This document shows positions 37,335 to 44,108 of a stretch of 64,000 bases of DNA, one piece after another. The stretch comes from Cobetia amphilecti (GTDB lineage: Bacteria > Pseudomonadota > Gammaproteobacteria > Pseudomonadales > Halomonadaceae), in contig NZ_CP084115.1 in NCBI RefSeq assembly GCF_020217465.1, positions 558,001-622,000 on the forward strand, written 5' to 3'. A program made the translations under genes and the position numbers. Each line of letters opens with the position of its first letter. Positions within the stretch are counted from its first letter, which is position 1. The notes below the pieces were generated by a model. That model saw only the letters and a program-made list of their open reading frames with translations. It did not search any database and was not told the DNA's origin.

Positions 37335-37348
37335 TGAGCGTTTGCTCA
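37335..37348. promoter_or_regulatory. second TetR-type dyad
   Basis: TGAGC-GTTT-GCTCA has perfect five-base arms and matches the TGAG-N6-CTCA shape of the larger palindrome at 37241. It is 107 bases ahead of the CMD-family gene. Confidence 0.5.
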
Positions 37349-37455
37349 TATCTTGCCCTGCATCCTCAGGGGCGCTGCTCAAGGCTTCATGCTACTGACT
37401 GGCAGCCCGCCCCTGAGACTCCGCGCATCTCGCTCATCATTCCGAAGGAGTTCTC

Positions 37456-38010
37456 ATGACTGATTTCACACTCTATACCGCCGACAATGCCCCGCAGGAC
37501 AGCAAGCCGCTGCTCGGCAAGTCCGTCGAAGCCTTCGGCATGGTGCCGGGCCTGCACGCCGTGATGGCGGAAGCGCCGGGGCTGCTGGAGGGCTACCAGG
37601 TGCTGCACCAGCTGTTCCTCGACAGCAGCTTCGATGATGAAGAGACCACCGTCGTGTGGCAGACCATCAACGTCGAGCACAACTGCCACTACTGTGTGCC
37701 GGCGCATACCGGTATCGCCAAGTCGATGAAGGTGGATGACGCCATCATCGAGGCGCTGCGCAACGAGACGCCGCTGCCGACCGAGCGCCTGGAAGCCCTG
37801 CGCACCTTCACGCTGGCCGTGGTGCGTGAGCGTGGCTTCGTCGATGACGCCACCGTGCAGACCTTCCTCGATGCCGGTTACACCAAGCGCAATGTGCTGG
37901 AAGTGATTCTGGGCCTGTCCCAGAAGGTGATGAGCAACTACACCAATCACCTGGCCGAGACGCCGATCGACGAGCCGTTCAAGAAGTTCGAGTGGCACAA
38001 GCAGGGCTGA
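37456..38010 (+). CDS. carboxymuconolactone decarboxylase (AhpD-like) family protein
   Basis: This 184-residue all-helical protein is of the CMD/AhpD family. The redox motif is EHNCHYCVPAHTG, with C77 and C80 as a CxxC pair and H84 beside it, the AhpD-type peroxidase-reductant arrangement rather than the lactonase one. LRTFTLAVVRERGFVDDATVQTFLDAGYTKRNVLEVILGLSQKVMSNYTNHL is typical of the C-terminal half. It is probably a thiol-dependent antioxidant or detoxification enzyme. AAGGAG precedes the ATG. It is divergent from a TetR regulator with operator-like dyads between, so it is likely derepressed by a stress signal. Confidence 0.85.
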   Translation: MTDFTLYTADNAPQDSKPLLGKSVEAFGMVPGLHAVMAEAPGLLEGYQVLHQLFLDSSFDDEETTVVWQTINVEHNCHYCVPAHTGIAKSMKVDDAIIEALRNETPLPTERLEALRTFTLAVVRERGFVDDATVQTFLDAGYTKRNVLEVILGLSQKVMSNYTNHLAETPIDEPFKKFEWHKQG

Positions 38011-38053
38011 AACTGAGGCGAGAGTGCACGGCAAGTGCCTGACTCCCCAATGC

Positions 38054-38074
38054 TAATGAAAATATTTCTCATTA
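38054..38074. promoter_or_regulatory. Fur box of the first small RNA gene
   Basis: The core TGAAAATATTTCTCA matches 12 of 14 fixed positions of the Fur 7-1-7 consensus TGATAATnATTATCA. Flanks TAA/TTA extend the dyad to 21 bases. The element ends just before the -35, and the identical 21 bases recur at 38496-38516. Confidence 0.85.
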
Positions 38075-38077
38075 GTG

Positions 38078-38106
38078 TTGACGTCTGAGCCCGCGGGTCA
38101 TATTCT
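38078..38106 (+). promoter_or_regulatory. sigma70 promoter of the first small RNA
   Basis: The -35 is TTGACG (38078-38083) and the -10 is TATTCT (38101-38106), with a 17-base spacer. Transcription should begin near A38113. The Fur box abuts the -35, so iron-loaded Fur would block polymerase. Confidence 0.85.
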
Positions 38107-38112
38107 GGGGTC

Positions 38113-38238
38113 ATCGCTTCCCCGCCATGGGTAGCGGTGTCCCGGCCAGCGGAGTCAGGCCCCTGTCCGGGAGGCTTCTCATCAGACAGTTTTACGGTCC
38201 TTGCCAGCGGCTCATCCTACGGGGTGGGCCGCTTTTTT
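38113..38238 (+). ncRNA. Fur-regulated small RNA 1, PrrF-like
   Basis: This is a predicted RNA of about 126 bases. It starts with a stem-loop (38115-38137; CGCTTCCC / GGGTAGCG, one mismatch). The conserved core GGAGTCAGGCCCCTGT begins at 38151 and CTTCTCATCAGACAG at 38176. It ends with terminator AGCGGC / GCCGCT and six T (38206-38238). The core and order resemble, as I recall them, the PrrF iron-responsive RNAs of Pseudomonas, functional counterparts of RyhB. Expected role: made under iron starvation to repress mRNAs of iron-using proteins with Hfq. No open frame with a ribosome site covers it convincingly. The RNA 2 gene starts 317 bases further on. Confidence 0.8.
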
Positions 38239-38244
38239 ATGCGC

Positions 38245-38283
38245 AAAAAAAGACGCCTCCTTCGCTTGCACGAGGGAGGCGTC
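38245..38283 (-). terminator. minus-strand terminator between small RNA 1 and the middle copy
   Basis: GACGCCTCC (38252-38260) and GGAGGCGTC (38275-38283), extended inward by four more pairs, form a stem of about 13 pairs. On the minus strand it is followed by seven T (38245-38251). No minus-strand gene upstream of it is recognised, so it hints at an antisense transcript. Confidence 0.6.
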
Positions 38284-38363
38284 CGGAAGCGCTTCTCGAT
38301 TCATTCGCTTTCCGTCTGCCAATGACAGGGAGGAAGGCTTGCGAGTCGAGCGGTGCTTCGTGC

Positions 38364-38422
38364 TCACCAGATTTGGATGTCAGGTCCCTGGCAAGCGTCT
38401 CATCAGGCCAGTCACGACCTTG
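38364..38422 (+). pseudogene. third, degenerate copy of the small RNA core
   Basis: GTCAGGTCCCTGG (38379) followed by CTCATCAGGCCAGTCACG (38399) aligns with RNA 2 (CTCATCAAGCTAGTCACG) at 16 of 18 bases and with the GTCAGGCCCCTG core of both RNAs. It has no Fur box, no recognisable promoter at the expected distance and no T-tailed hairpin after it. The three cores are 225 and 216 bases apart, consistent with tandem duplication. It could be dead or transcribed by read-through from RNA 1. Confidence 0.65.
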
Positions 38423-38495
38423 ATATTCTGGCGCCATGATACGTCAGCCGGTGAGGGGAGGCCAGCGGCGCGTGAGATAAACGCTGACTCAATGT

Positions 38496-38516
38496 TAATG
38501 AAAATATTTCTCATTA
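38496..38516. promoter_or_regulatory. Fur box of the second small RNA gene
   Basis: This is the same 21-base element as at 38054-38074, with Fur core TGAAAATATTTCTCA. The following TTGACG overlaps by spacing only, as in the first copy. Confidence 0.85.
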
Positions 38517-38519
38517 GTA

Positions 38520-38548
38520 TTGACGGCGTCTGCCGGAGAGCATAATCT
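38520..38548 (+). promoter_or_regulatory. sigma70 promoter of the second small RNA
   Basis: The -35 is TTGACG (38520-38525) and the -10 is TAATCT (38543-38548), with a 17-base spacer. The predicted start is A38555, in the same ATCGCTTCCC context as the first RNA. Confidence 0.85.
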
Positions 38549-38554
38549 GGATTC

Positions 38555-38669
38555 ATCGCTTCCCGCCATGGAATGCGGTAGCCAGAACAGCGGAGTCAGG
38601 CCCCTGTTCGGGTTTCTCCTCATCAAGCTAGTCACGGTCTTAGGGCGACTCTCACGGGTCGCCTTTTTT
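38555..38669 (+). ncRNA. Fur-regulated small RNA 2, PrrF-like
   Basis: This is a predicted RNA of about 115 bases. It has a 5' stem-loop with the same CGCCAT loop as RNA 1, then the core GGAGTCAGGCCCCTGT at 38592, and TCTCCTCATCAAGCTAGTC (38615), which carries an anti-Shine-Dalgarno-like CTCCTC. It closes with terminator GGCGAC / GTCGCC and six T (38644-38669). The distance from core start to CTCATCA (24 bases) equals that in RNA 1. The CTCCTCATCA-GCTA-TCACGG order is close to what I remember of PrrF. Tandem near-copies under identical Fur boxes also match the PrrF1/PrrF2 layout. The CorA gene starts 304 bases downstream and is probably separate. Confidence 0.82.
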
Positions 38670-38973
38670 CGTGTCTGGCCGTCAAGCGCTGCTCTGGCGC
38701 GCTATCTCCATCACTCGCTCGCTCTCTCGCACGATCACTCGCTCAATCACTCCTGCGGGCGATCTCTCGCACGCGGCCTCGCGCTCATGCCTGATACGCC
38801 TCGTCGCTCGGCCTCCGCTGGCGCGCCATCTCGTTTAGAATGACGACATCCTATTCCCACGCCGCCAAGGTGCCCGGGTTTCGCTGCCTTTTCAGACGGT
38901 TGGCCATTGCGGCCAGTCATTGTCATCAGTCAGTGCACAGGCGCGACCCGCGGGGCTTTTCGAGGAAGTCATC
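38670..38973. other. region between small RNA 2 and corA
   Basis: There is no supported gene in 304 bases. Between about 38700 and 38785 there is a run of diverged repeats of (G)ATCACTCGCTC and ATCTCTCGCACG type. No clear promoter for corA is visible. Confidence 0.5.
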
Positions 38974-40035
38974 ATGATCACACTCTATCGACTGCACGAT
39001 GATGGCCGCCTGCGCGGCGAACATATCGTGTTGCCCGACCCGCAGCCCGGCCAGCCCGATGCGCCGCCGCGCCTGGCGGATAGCGCAGAAGAGGCGGCTG
39101 CCCTGCATGCCGGGCTGCTGGCCGATGACGAGCTGGCACCGCCGATTCTGGTGCGTAGCGATGTGCTGTGGATCGACCTCTGTGAGCCGGATGAGCAGGA
39201 AAAGCGCTGGGTGAGCGAGCAGTTCACGGTGGAGCTGCCTGATGTCGAGGAGCTGGAGGAGATCGAGTCGTCGTCGCGCTTCTATCTGGAAGGCGATGGC
39301 ATCCACGTCGTCTCGCTGTTTCCGCATCGCAAGGGGCGCGAGCCGCAGACGGCCAACGTCGCCTTCCATCTGCATGGGCGCCAGCTGATCAGCATGCGCC
39401 ACGAGGATATCGGCCTGCTGCGGCTGTTTCGCAATCACCTGCGTCGCCAGCGACTGAGTCCGGAGGATGGCTGGGAGGTGCTGTTGGCGCTGTTGGCGAT
39501 GAAGGTCGATTACCTGGCCGATGAGATCGAGGATATCTACCGGGCACTGGAGGCGCTGGGCAAGCAAGCGGTGCACCCCGAGGCGCTGGAGGACACCCTG
39601 CACGGCATCCTGTTGCAGGAGCGCTACAACGACAAGGTGCGCCAGTCGCTGCTGGACAGTCAGCGCCTGCTGCGTCAGCTGACGCGCCATCTGCCTTCGG
39701 CGCCACGCCAGAAGTCGCGACGTCAGGAGATTCGCGACATGCTGCGCGACATCGACTCGCTCAATCCGCACACCACCTTCATCTTCGACAAGGTCAACTT
39801 CCTGCTCGATGCCTCGATCGGTTTCACCAACCTCGATCAGAGCCGCATCATCAAGATCTTCTCGGTGGCGGCGGTGGTCTTCATGCCGCCGACATTGATC
39901 GCCAGCATCTACGGCATGAACTTCCACTGGATGCCGGAGCTGGACGAGGACTGGGGCTATCCCTTCGCGCTATGCCTGATGGGGGTGTCGGCGCTCTCGA
40001 CCTATCTGTTCTTCAAGTGGAAGAAGTGGCTGTAA
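38974..40035 (+). CDS. corA: CorA-family magnesium/divalent cation transporter
   Basis: CorA-type proteins form pentameric Mg(II) channels. The 353-residue protein has a large cytoplasmic domain (1-290) and two C-terminal membrane helices (about 293-315 and 327-347). The signature YGMN between them is IYGMNFHWMPE near residue 312. The long stalk helix region includes EDTLHGILLQERYNDKVRQSLLDSQRLLRQL. The chosen ATG follows GAGGAAG; an upstream in-frame ATG at 38920 adds 18 unrelated residues. Zinc transporter ZntB is a related alternative, since it shares the topology. It sits just after the small RNA cluster, with no sign of joint control. Confidence 0.85.
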   Translation: MITLYRLHDDGRLRGEHIVLPDPQPGQPDAPPRLADSAEEAAALHAGLLADDELAPPILVRSDVLWIDLCEPDEQEKRWVSEQFTVELPDVEELEEIESSSRFYLEGDGIHVVSLFPHRKGREPQTANVAFHLHGRQLISMRHEDIGLLRLFRNHLRRQRLSPEDGWEVLLALLAMKVDYLADEIEDIYRALEALGKQAVHPEALEDTLHGILLQERYNDKVRQSLLDSQRLLRQLTRHLPSAPRQKSRRQEIRDMLRDIDSLNPHTTFIFDKVNFLLDASIGFTNLDQSRIIKIFSVAAVVFMPPTLIASIYGMNFHWMPELDEDWGYPFALCLMGVSALSTYLFFKWKKWL

Positions 40036-40053
40036 GTCACTGAAGACAGGCAT

Positions 40054-40089
40054 AAAAAAAGCGCCTGGCGTCGTGAGACGGCCAGGCGC
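40054..40089 (-). terminator. strong minus-strand terminator with no obvious gene
   Basis: GCGCCTGGC (40061-40069) pairs with GCCAGGCGC (40081-40089), with further GTC/GAC pairing inside. On the minus strand it is followed by seven T (40054-40060). On the plus strand no T tract follows, so it is not a good corA terminator. Confidence 0.65.
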
Positions 40090-40385
40090 ACAAGAAACTT
40101 GCATTACAACACTGAAGATCGCCACCGAGGCCCGGGATGGGCCGACAGCGAAACCGCGCGTGGGGGCGTCGCCATGCAGACCAGTCACCGGGAATCGGTG
40201 GGATGAGCAGTGCAACTACCTGAGCGCGAACCTGGACGGTCGGGCTGCGCCACGCAGGCCCGGCCGTCGTCGGTCTAGTCCGGAAGCAGGCGGCCGATGC
40301 CGCGGCGCGCCTGCTCCCGCATGTTCGTGGCGCACAGTATAGGGTGCCGCGCTTTGGAGAATAAGCGCGTACAATCGAAAACTAG

Positions 40386-40404
40386 GGTTTCCATATTGGA
40401 AACC
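40386..40404. promoter_or_regulatory. LysR-type operator upstream of the LysR gene
   Basis: GGTTTCC-ATATT-GGAAACC is a perfect seven-base inverted repeat of T-N11-A form, about 73 bases upstream of the regulator's own ATG. Such sites usually bind LysR proteins that control themselves. Confidence 0.5.
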
Positions 40405-40476
40405 TGGAAGATTGATGGGCTGTCTGGCCGTGTTCAGGGGGCCATGGCGGTTGCACAGCGAGGGTGAGGGAGACAC

Positions 40477-41376
40477 ATGGCGACACTTGATGCACTGCGC
40501 GTATTCGTCGAGGTCGTGCGCGCGGCCAGTTTCACGGCGGCGGCACGGCGACTGGGAATTTCCAAGTCGCTGGCGTCCAAGCGGGTGGCGGCACTGGAAG
40601 AGCAGCTGGGCGTCAGCCTGATCAATCGCTCGACCCGCAAGCTGCATCTCACCGAGGCGGGGCGCATCTACTACGAGCACGGCCTGCGCATCCGCGAGGA
40701 GCTGGAATCCGCCGAGGCCCGCGTGCAGTCCGTCACCTCGCAGCCGATGGGCCAGCTCAAGGTGTCGGCGCAGGTGTCGTTCGGCTTCATGTATCTGGCC
40801 GCGCCGACCACCGCCTTCATGCGGCGCTACCCGGATGTCAGCGTCGAGATTCTGCTCGAGGACCAGCGCTTCGAGCCCATCGATGAGTCGGTGGATCTGG
40901 CGATTCGCATGGGGCCGCTGCCGGATTCCTCGATGGTCTCGCGCCCGCTGTGCAAGGTGGTCTATGGCCTGTATGCGGCGCCGGACTATCTGGCGCGCGT
41001 CAATGCGCCGCCGGTGCAGCCTCAGGACATCCGCGCCTTCGATACCATCTTCTATGGCAATTACGACCTGGGGGCCCATTGGCGCTTCACGCTCAATGGT
41101 CAGCCCTTCGATGTGGAGCCGGAGTCGCGGCTGGTGATCAACAATCTGCTCGGCGTGGTGGAGGCGGCCAAGGCCGGCTTCGGTCTCGCCTACCTGCCGA
41201 CCTTCTCGGCCCGCGCGGCAGTGGAAAGTGGTGAGCTGGTGCCGCTGCTGCAGCCCTACTGGAACGAGCATGGCTCGATGGTGGTGCTGTTCCGCTCACG
41301 CAAGTACCTGCCCGACAAGACCCGCGCCTACCTCGACTTCATCACCGAGTGGTTCCAGGAGCATCTGCAGCTCTGA
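40477..41376 (+). CDS. LysR-family transcriptional regulator
   Basis: This 299-residue protein has the LysR winged helix at residues 1-60 (MATLDALRVFVEVVRAASFTAAARRLGISKSLASKRVAALEEQLGVSLINRSTRKLHLTEAG) and an effector-binding domain after about residue 90. SVSKxVxxLE is replaced by SKSLASKRVAALEEQLG, typical of the CrgA/DmlR-like subgroup. PDVSVEILLEDQRFEPIDESVDLAIRMG is the usual hinge sequence of that group. Targets cannot be named. A LysR-type dyad lies 73 bases upstream, suggesting autoregulation. It converges with the SDR gene, and the two stops are only 19 bases apart. Confidence 0.88.
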   Translation: MATLDALRVFVEVVRAASFTAAARRLGISKSLASKRVAALEEQLGVSLINRSTRKLHLTEAGRIYYEHGLRIREELESAEARVQSVTSQPMGQLKVSAQVSFGFMYLAAPTTAFMRRYPDVSVEILLEDQRFEPIDESVDLAIRMGPLPDSSMVSRPLCKVVYGLYAAPDYLARVNAPPVQPQDIRAFDTIFYGNYDLGAHWRFTLNGQPFDVEPESRLVINNLLGVVEAAKAGFGLAYLPTFSARAAVESGELVPLLQPYWNEHGSMVVLFRSRKYLPDKTRAYLDFITEWFQEHLQL

Positions 41377-41395
41377 GTCGCCTCTACCGAGAGGG

Positions 41396-42208
41396 TTACC
41401 ACTCGATGGCCTGGCCGGCCCAGTCGTAGAAGCCGCCGCTGGCGGTGGACGGGAGCTCGCTGGCGACGCGCAGCAGACGGCGCGCCACGAAGCCCGTGGT
41501 GAAAAGTTTGCCCTCGGGCACGCGGGCCTGGAAGGGCGTCGACAGGCCGGTGTCGGTGGTGCCGGGATGCAGCGCGACCAGCAGCGCCTCGGGATTGCGG
41601 CGCGCGATCTCGATGGCGGCGGTCTTGAGCAGCATGTTGTGGCTGGCCTTGCTGGCGCGATAGGCATACCAGCCGCCGCTGCGGTTGTCGGAGATCGAGC
41701 CGACCCGCGCCGACAGCGAGGCGAAGATCACCGGCGTGCGTCGGCGCAGACGTGGCGCCAGCATTCCCAGCAACAGGGCCGGGGCGAAGGCGTTGACTTG
41801 GTGCAGGCGCGTCAGGGCCGCCAGGCTCAAATCCTCCAGGCGCTTCTCCGGCCATAGCTGCTCACGCTCGTCATGTAGCAGGCCCAGCGCGTTGAGTATC
41901 AGCGCCGGTGGCTGTCCCGTCTCGCTCTCGCCATCCAGTTGCTGTGCCAGCCACTCCTCGAGGCGCGCGGTGCCTTGCTCGGTGGTCAGGTCGGCTTCCA
42001 GCGTCTCGAGCTCGGGATGTGCCGGAAGGCATGAGACATCGCGACTCACCGCCAGCACTTTTCCACAGTGGGGATGGGCGAGCAGCTCAGCGATCAGCGC
42101 CCGCCCGATCCCGCCGCTGGCACCGGTGACCAGTGCGCAGAAGCCCTGTGGCAGGCGCGCGAAGGTGTCCGCCGCCAATGGCTGATCTTCCAGTCTGCTG
42201 TCTGCCAT
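41396..42208 (-). CDS. short-chain dehydrogenase/reductase family protein
   Basis: This 270-residue SDR protein has cofactor motif TGASGGIG (residues 28-35), structural LNALG in place of the usual NNAG, and the catalytic YAYRASKAS (Tyr and Lys about residues 182-186). LHPGTTDTGLSTPFQARVPEGKLFTTG near the C-terminus matches the CsgA/YciK-like and C-factor-type SDRs, many of which have no known substrate. GAGGGAGA precedes the ATG. The spacing of 37 bases after cydC and the same strand suggest possible co-transcription from cydDC, but the role is unclear. Confidence 0.82.
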   Translation of the reverse strand: MADSRLEDQPLAADTFARLPQGFCALVTGASGGIGRALIAELLAHPHCGKVLAVSRDVSCLPAHPELETLEADLTTEQGTARLEEWLAQQLDGESETGQPPALILNALGLLHDEREQLWPEKRLEDLSLAALTRLHQVNAFAPALLLGMLAPRLRRRTPVIFASLSARVGSISDNRSGGWYAYRASKASHNMLLKTAAIEIARRNPEALLVALHPGTTDTGLSTPFQARVPEGKLFTTGFVARRLLRVASELPSTASGGFYDWAGQAIEW

Positions 42209-42245
42209 GCATGTCTCCCTCTGTAGTGGCCGAATGTGACTGTCG

Positions 42246-44108
42246 TCAGGCAGTGCGCTCCATCAGCCTGGCGAGACGGGAATCGCGGCTCAGCGTGGTC
42301 GGGGTGGTGTCTTCCTGCAGGCGGCCGGCTTCCAGCAGCGCCAGACGCGCAAAGCGCTCCAGCCCCAGCGGCTGGTGGGTGATCATGATCAGGCTGCGGC
42401 CCTCGCAGGCGGCGAGAATCGCGCTCATCACCTGCTCGGCGCTGGTGCGGTCCAGTCCTTCGCAGGGCTCATCGAGCAGCACGATCGGCGCCGGTGACAG
42501 CAGCGCGCGCGCCACACCGAAGCGGCGCAGCTGGCCACCGGACAACGAGCGCCCCCCTTCATCCGGGAAGCCGGCCAGTCCCTGTGGCTGGCGGGCCAGC
42601 CAGTCGCCGAGGCCAAGACTTTCCAGCATGCGCGTCAGTGCTTCATCGCTGGCCTCGGGAGCGGCCAGGCGCAGGTTGTCGGCGTAGCTGGCACAGAACA
42701 GATGCGTGTCCTGCGGGCAGACCGCGAAGCTTGCGCGCAGCGTGGCCTCATCGAGTGAATCCAGCGCCACGCCGCCCAGCGTGATGTGTCCGGCGCTGGG
42801 AATATGGAAGCGACTGAGCACGTCCAGCAGGGTGCTCTTGCCGCTGCCGGACGGGCCGAGCAGTGCCAGATGCTCGCCGGCAGCCAGCGTCAGGGAAAGC
42901 TCTGTGAGCACCGGCGTGTCGCCGTGGGTGACGCTCAACTGCTCGATCTCCAATGGATGACCCACCGGCGTGGCAGCCTCGGAGTCACTGGGGAACTGAG
43001 CCGCCGGCGTATTGGCCTGCACGCTGTTGAGACGCGCGGCCGCCGACAGGCAGCGACCGAGCCCCTGCCAGGCCAGCGGCAGTGGCGCCAGCGCCTCGAA
43101 GGCGCCGAGCACTGCCAGCAGGAACAGTGCCAGCAGGCGACCATCGAGCAGCTCGCCAGAAGGCGTCGTCATGTCGGTGTTCGCATATGGCGCCATCTGC
43201 ATGACGCCGAGTAGCGCCACCCCGGCCAGCGTCAGCCCCAGCAGACTGTGGCTCAGCCAGCTGGCCAGTGCCTGACGGCGTGCCTGGGCGCGCTCGATGC
43301 GGTCCCGCTCGGCCTGTTGCTCGGCCAGGCGCTCAAGTTCTTCATTCCAGCGACCATAGATCACCAGCTCGCCCAGTCCCTGCAGGCGCTCCAGCAGGCG
43401 CGCGCGCAGGCGGCTGGCCGAGGACTGATGCCGCATGGCGTCACGGCTGCCGCGCCACCAGGCCAGCCACGGCACCAGTCCGCCGGTCAGTACCAGTCCG
43501 ATCACCGCCACCAGCGCCAGTGTCGGCGCGAAGATGCCGATTAGCGTGCCGGCGGCGAGGATGGCGCAGATCGCCACCAGCGAGGGAATCAATACGCGTA
43601 CGTAGAGGCTGTCGAGGGCGTCGACATCCGCGCCCAGGCGCGTCATCAACTCTCCCTGGCCGGCATGCTGCAGGGCGGCGGGGGAGAGTGGCTCGATGGC
43701 CTCGAACAGGCGGCGGCGCAAGCTCGCCAGCAGGCGCAGCGTGCCTTCGTGGGTGGTGACGCGCTCACCATAGCGCCCGGCGGTGCGCGCCAGCGCCAGA
43801 CCGCGCACGCCTGCCGCCGGGGTGAAGAAGTTGAAGGCCTGGGTGGCGGCGACGCTCAAGCCGGCCACGGCGGTGGCGGAGAGAAACCAGCCCGACAGCG
43901 CCAGCAGACCGGTGGCGGCCAGCAGGGTGATCAGCGCCAGCAGCGCACCGATGCCCAGCCAGCCGCGATGCTCGCGCATCAGGGCCAGATAGGGCGTCAG
44001 TTCACGAAGATGTGGGCGCTGTTCGGCGTGCGACACGGCCAGTGCTGGCTCGCTGGCCGTGACAGCTGCGGGCGTATCAGGCGCGGGTTTGCGGATGGCG
44101 CGGCTCAT
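42246..44108 (-). CDS. cydC: heterodimeric thiol/haem ABC exporter subunit CydC
   Basis: CydDC exports cysteine and glutathione (and was linked to haem) into the periplasm and is needed to assemble cytochrome bd oxidase. The 620-residue protein has six membrane helices (about residues 50-330) and a C-terminal ATPase. That part shows Walker [13 protein letters not shown]-loop CPQDTHLF, signature LSGGQLRRFGVARAL and Walker B IVLLDEPCEGLD. TRLGADVDALDSLYVRVLIPSLVA in the membrane part is characteristic of CydC. The start overlaps the cydD stop by four bases (ATGA). No cydAB genes occur in the window. Confidence 0.92.
   Translation of the reverse strand: MSRAIRKPAPDTPAAVTASEPALAVSHAEQRPHLRELTPYLALMREHRGWLGIGALLALITLLAATGLLALSGWFLSATAVAGLSVAATQAFNFFTPAAGVRGLALARTAGRYGERVTTHEGTLRLLASLRRRLFEAIEPLSPAALQHAGQGELMTRLGADVDALDSLYVRVLIPSLVAICAILAAGTLIGIFAPTLALVAVIGLVLTGGLVPWLAWWRGSRDAMRHQSSASRLRARLLERLQGLGELVIYGRWNEELERLAEQQAERDRIERAQARRQALASWLSHSLLGLTLAGVALLGVMQMAPYANTDMTTPSGELLDGRLLALFLLAVLGAFEALAPLPLAWQGLGRCLSAAARLNSVQANTPAAQFPSDSEAATPVGHPLEIEQLSVTHGDTPVLTELSLTLAAGEHLALLGPSGSGKSTLLDVLSRFHIPSAGHITLGGVALDSLDEATLRASFAVCPQDTHLFCASYADNLRLAAPEASDEALTRMLESLGLGDWLARQPQGLAGFPDEGGRSLSGGQLRRFGVARALLSPAPIVLLDEPCEGLDRTSAEQVMSAILAACEGRSLIMITHQPLGLERFARLALLEAGRLQEDTTPTTLSRDSRLARLMERTA

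Larger units (their letters stand above)
40036..40476. other. intergenic region between corA and the LysR gene
   Basis: There is no supported protein gene in 441 bases. It contains a minus-strand terminator (40054-40089), a minus-strand TATACT (40336-40341) that could start a transcript of about 275 bases ending there, several GC-rich potential stems between, and a LysR-type dyad at 40386-40404. Confidence 0.5.

Noticed and set aside
38127-38423. Short plus-strand open frames across the small RNA cluster
   Set aside because: They start inside the predicted RNA, cross its terminator, lack ribosome sites and have no family likeness. The promoter-terminator layout explains the region better.
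40054-40341. Known structural RNAs (6S, RNase P, SRP, tmRNA) between corA and the LysR gene
   Set aside because: None of the conserved cores of these RNAs could be found on either strand; only a generic candidate transcript remains.
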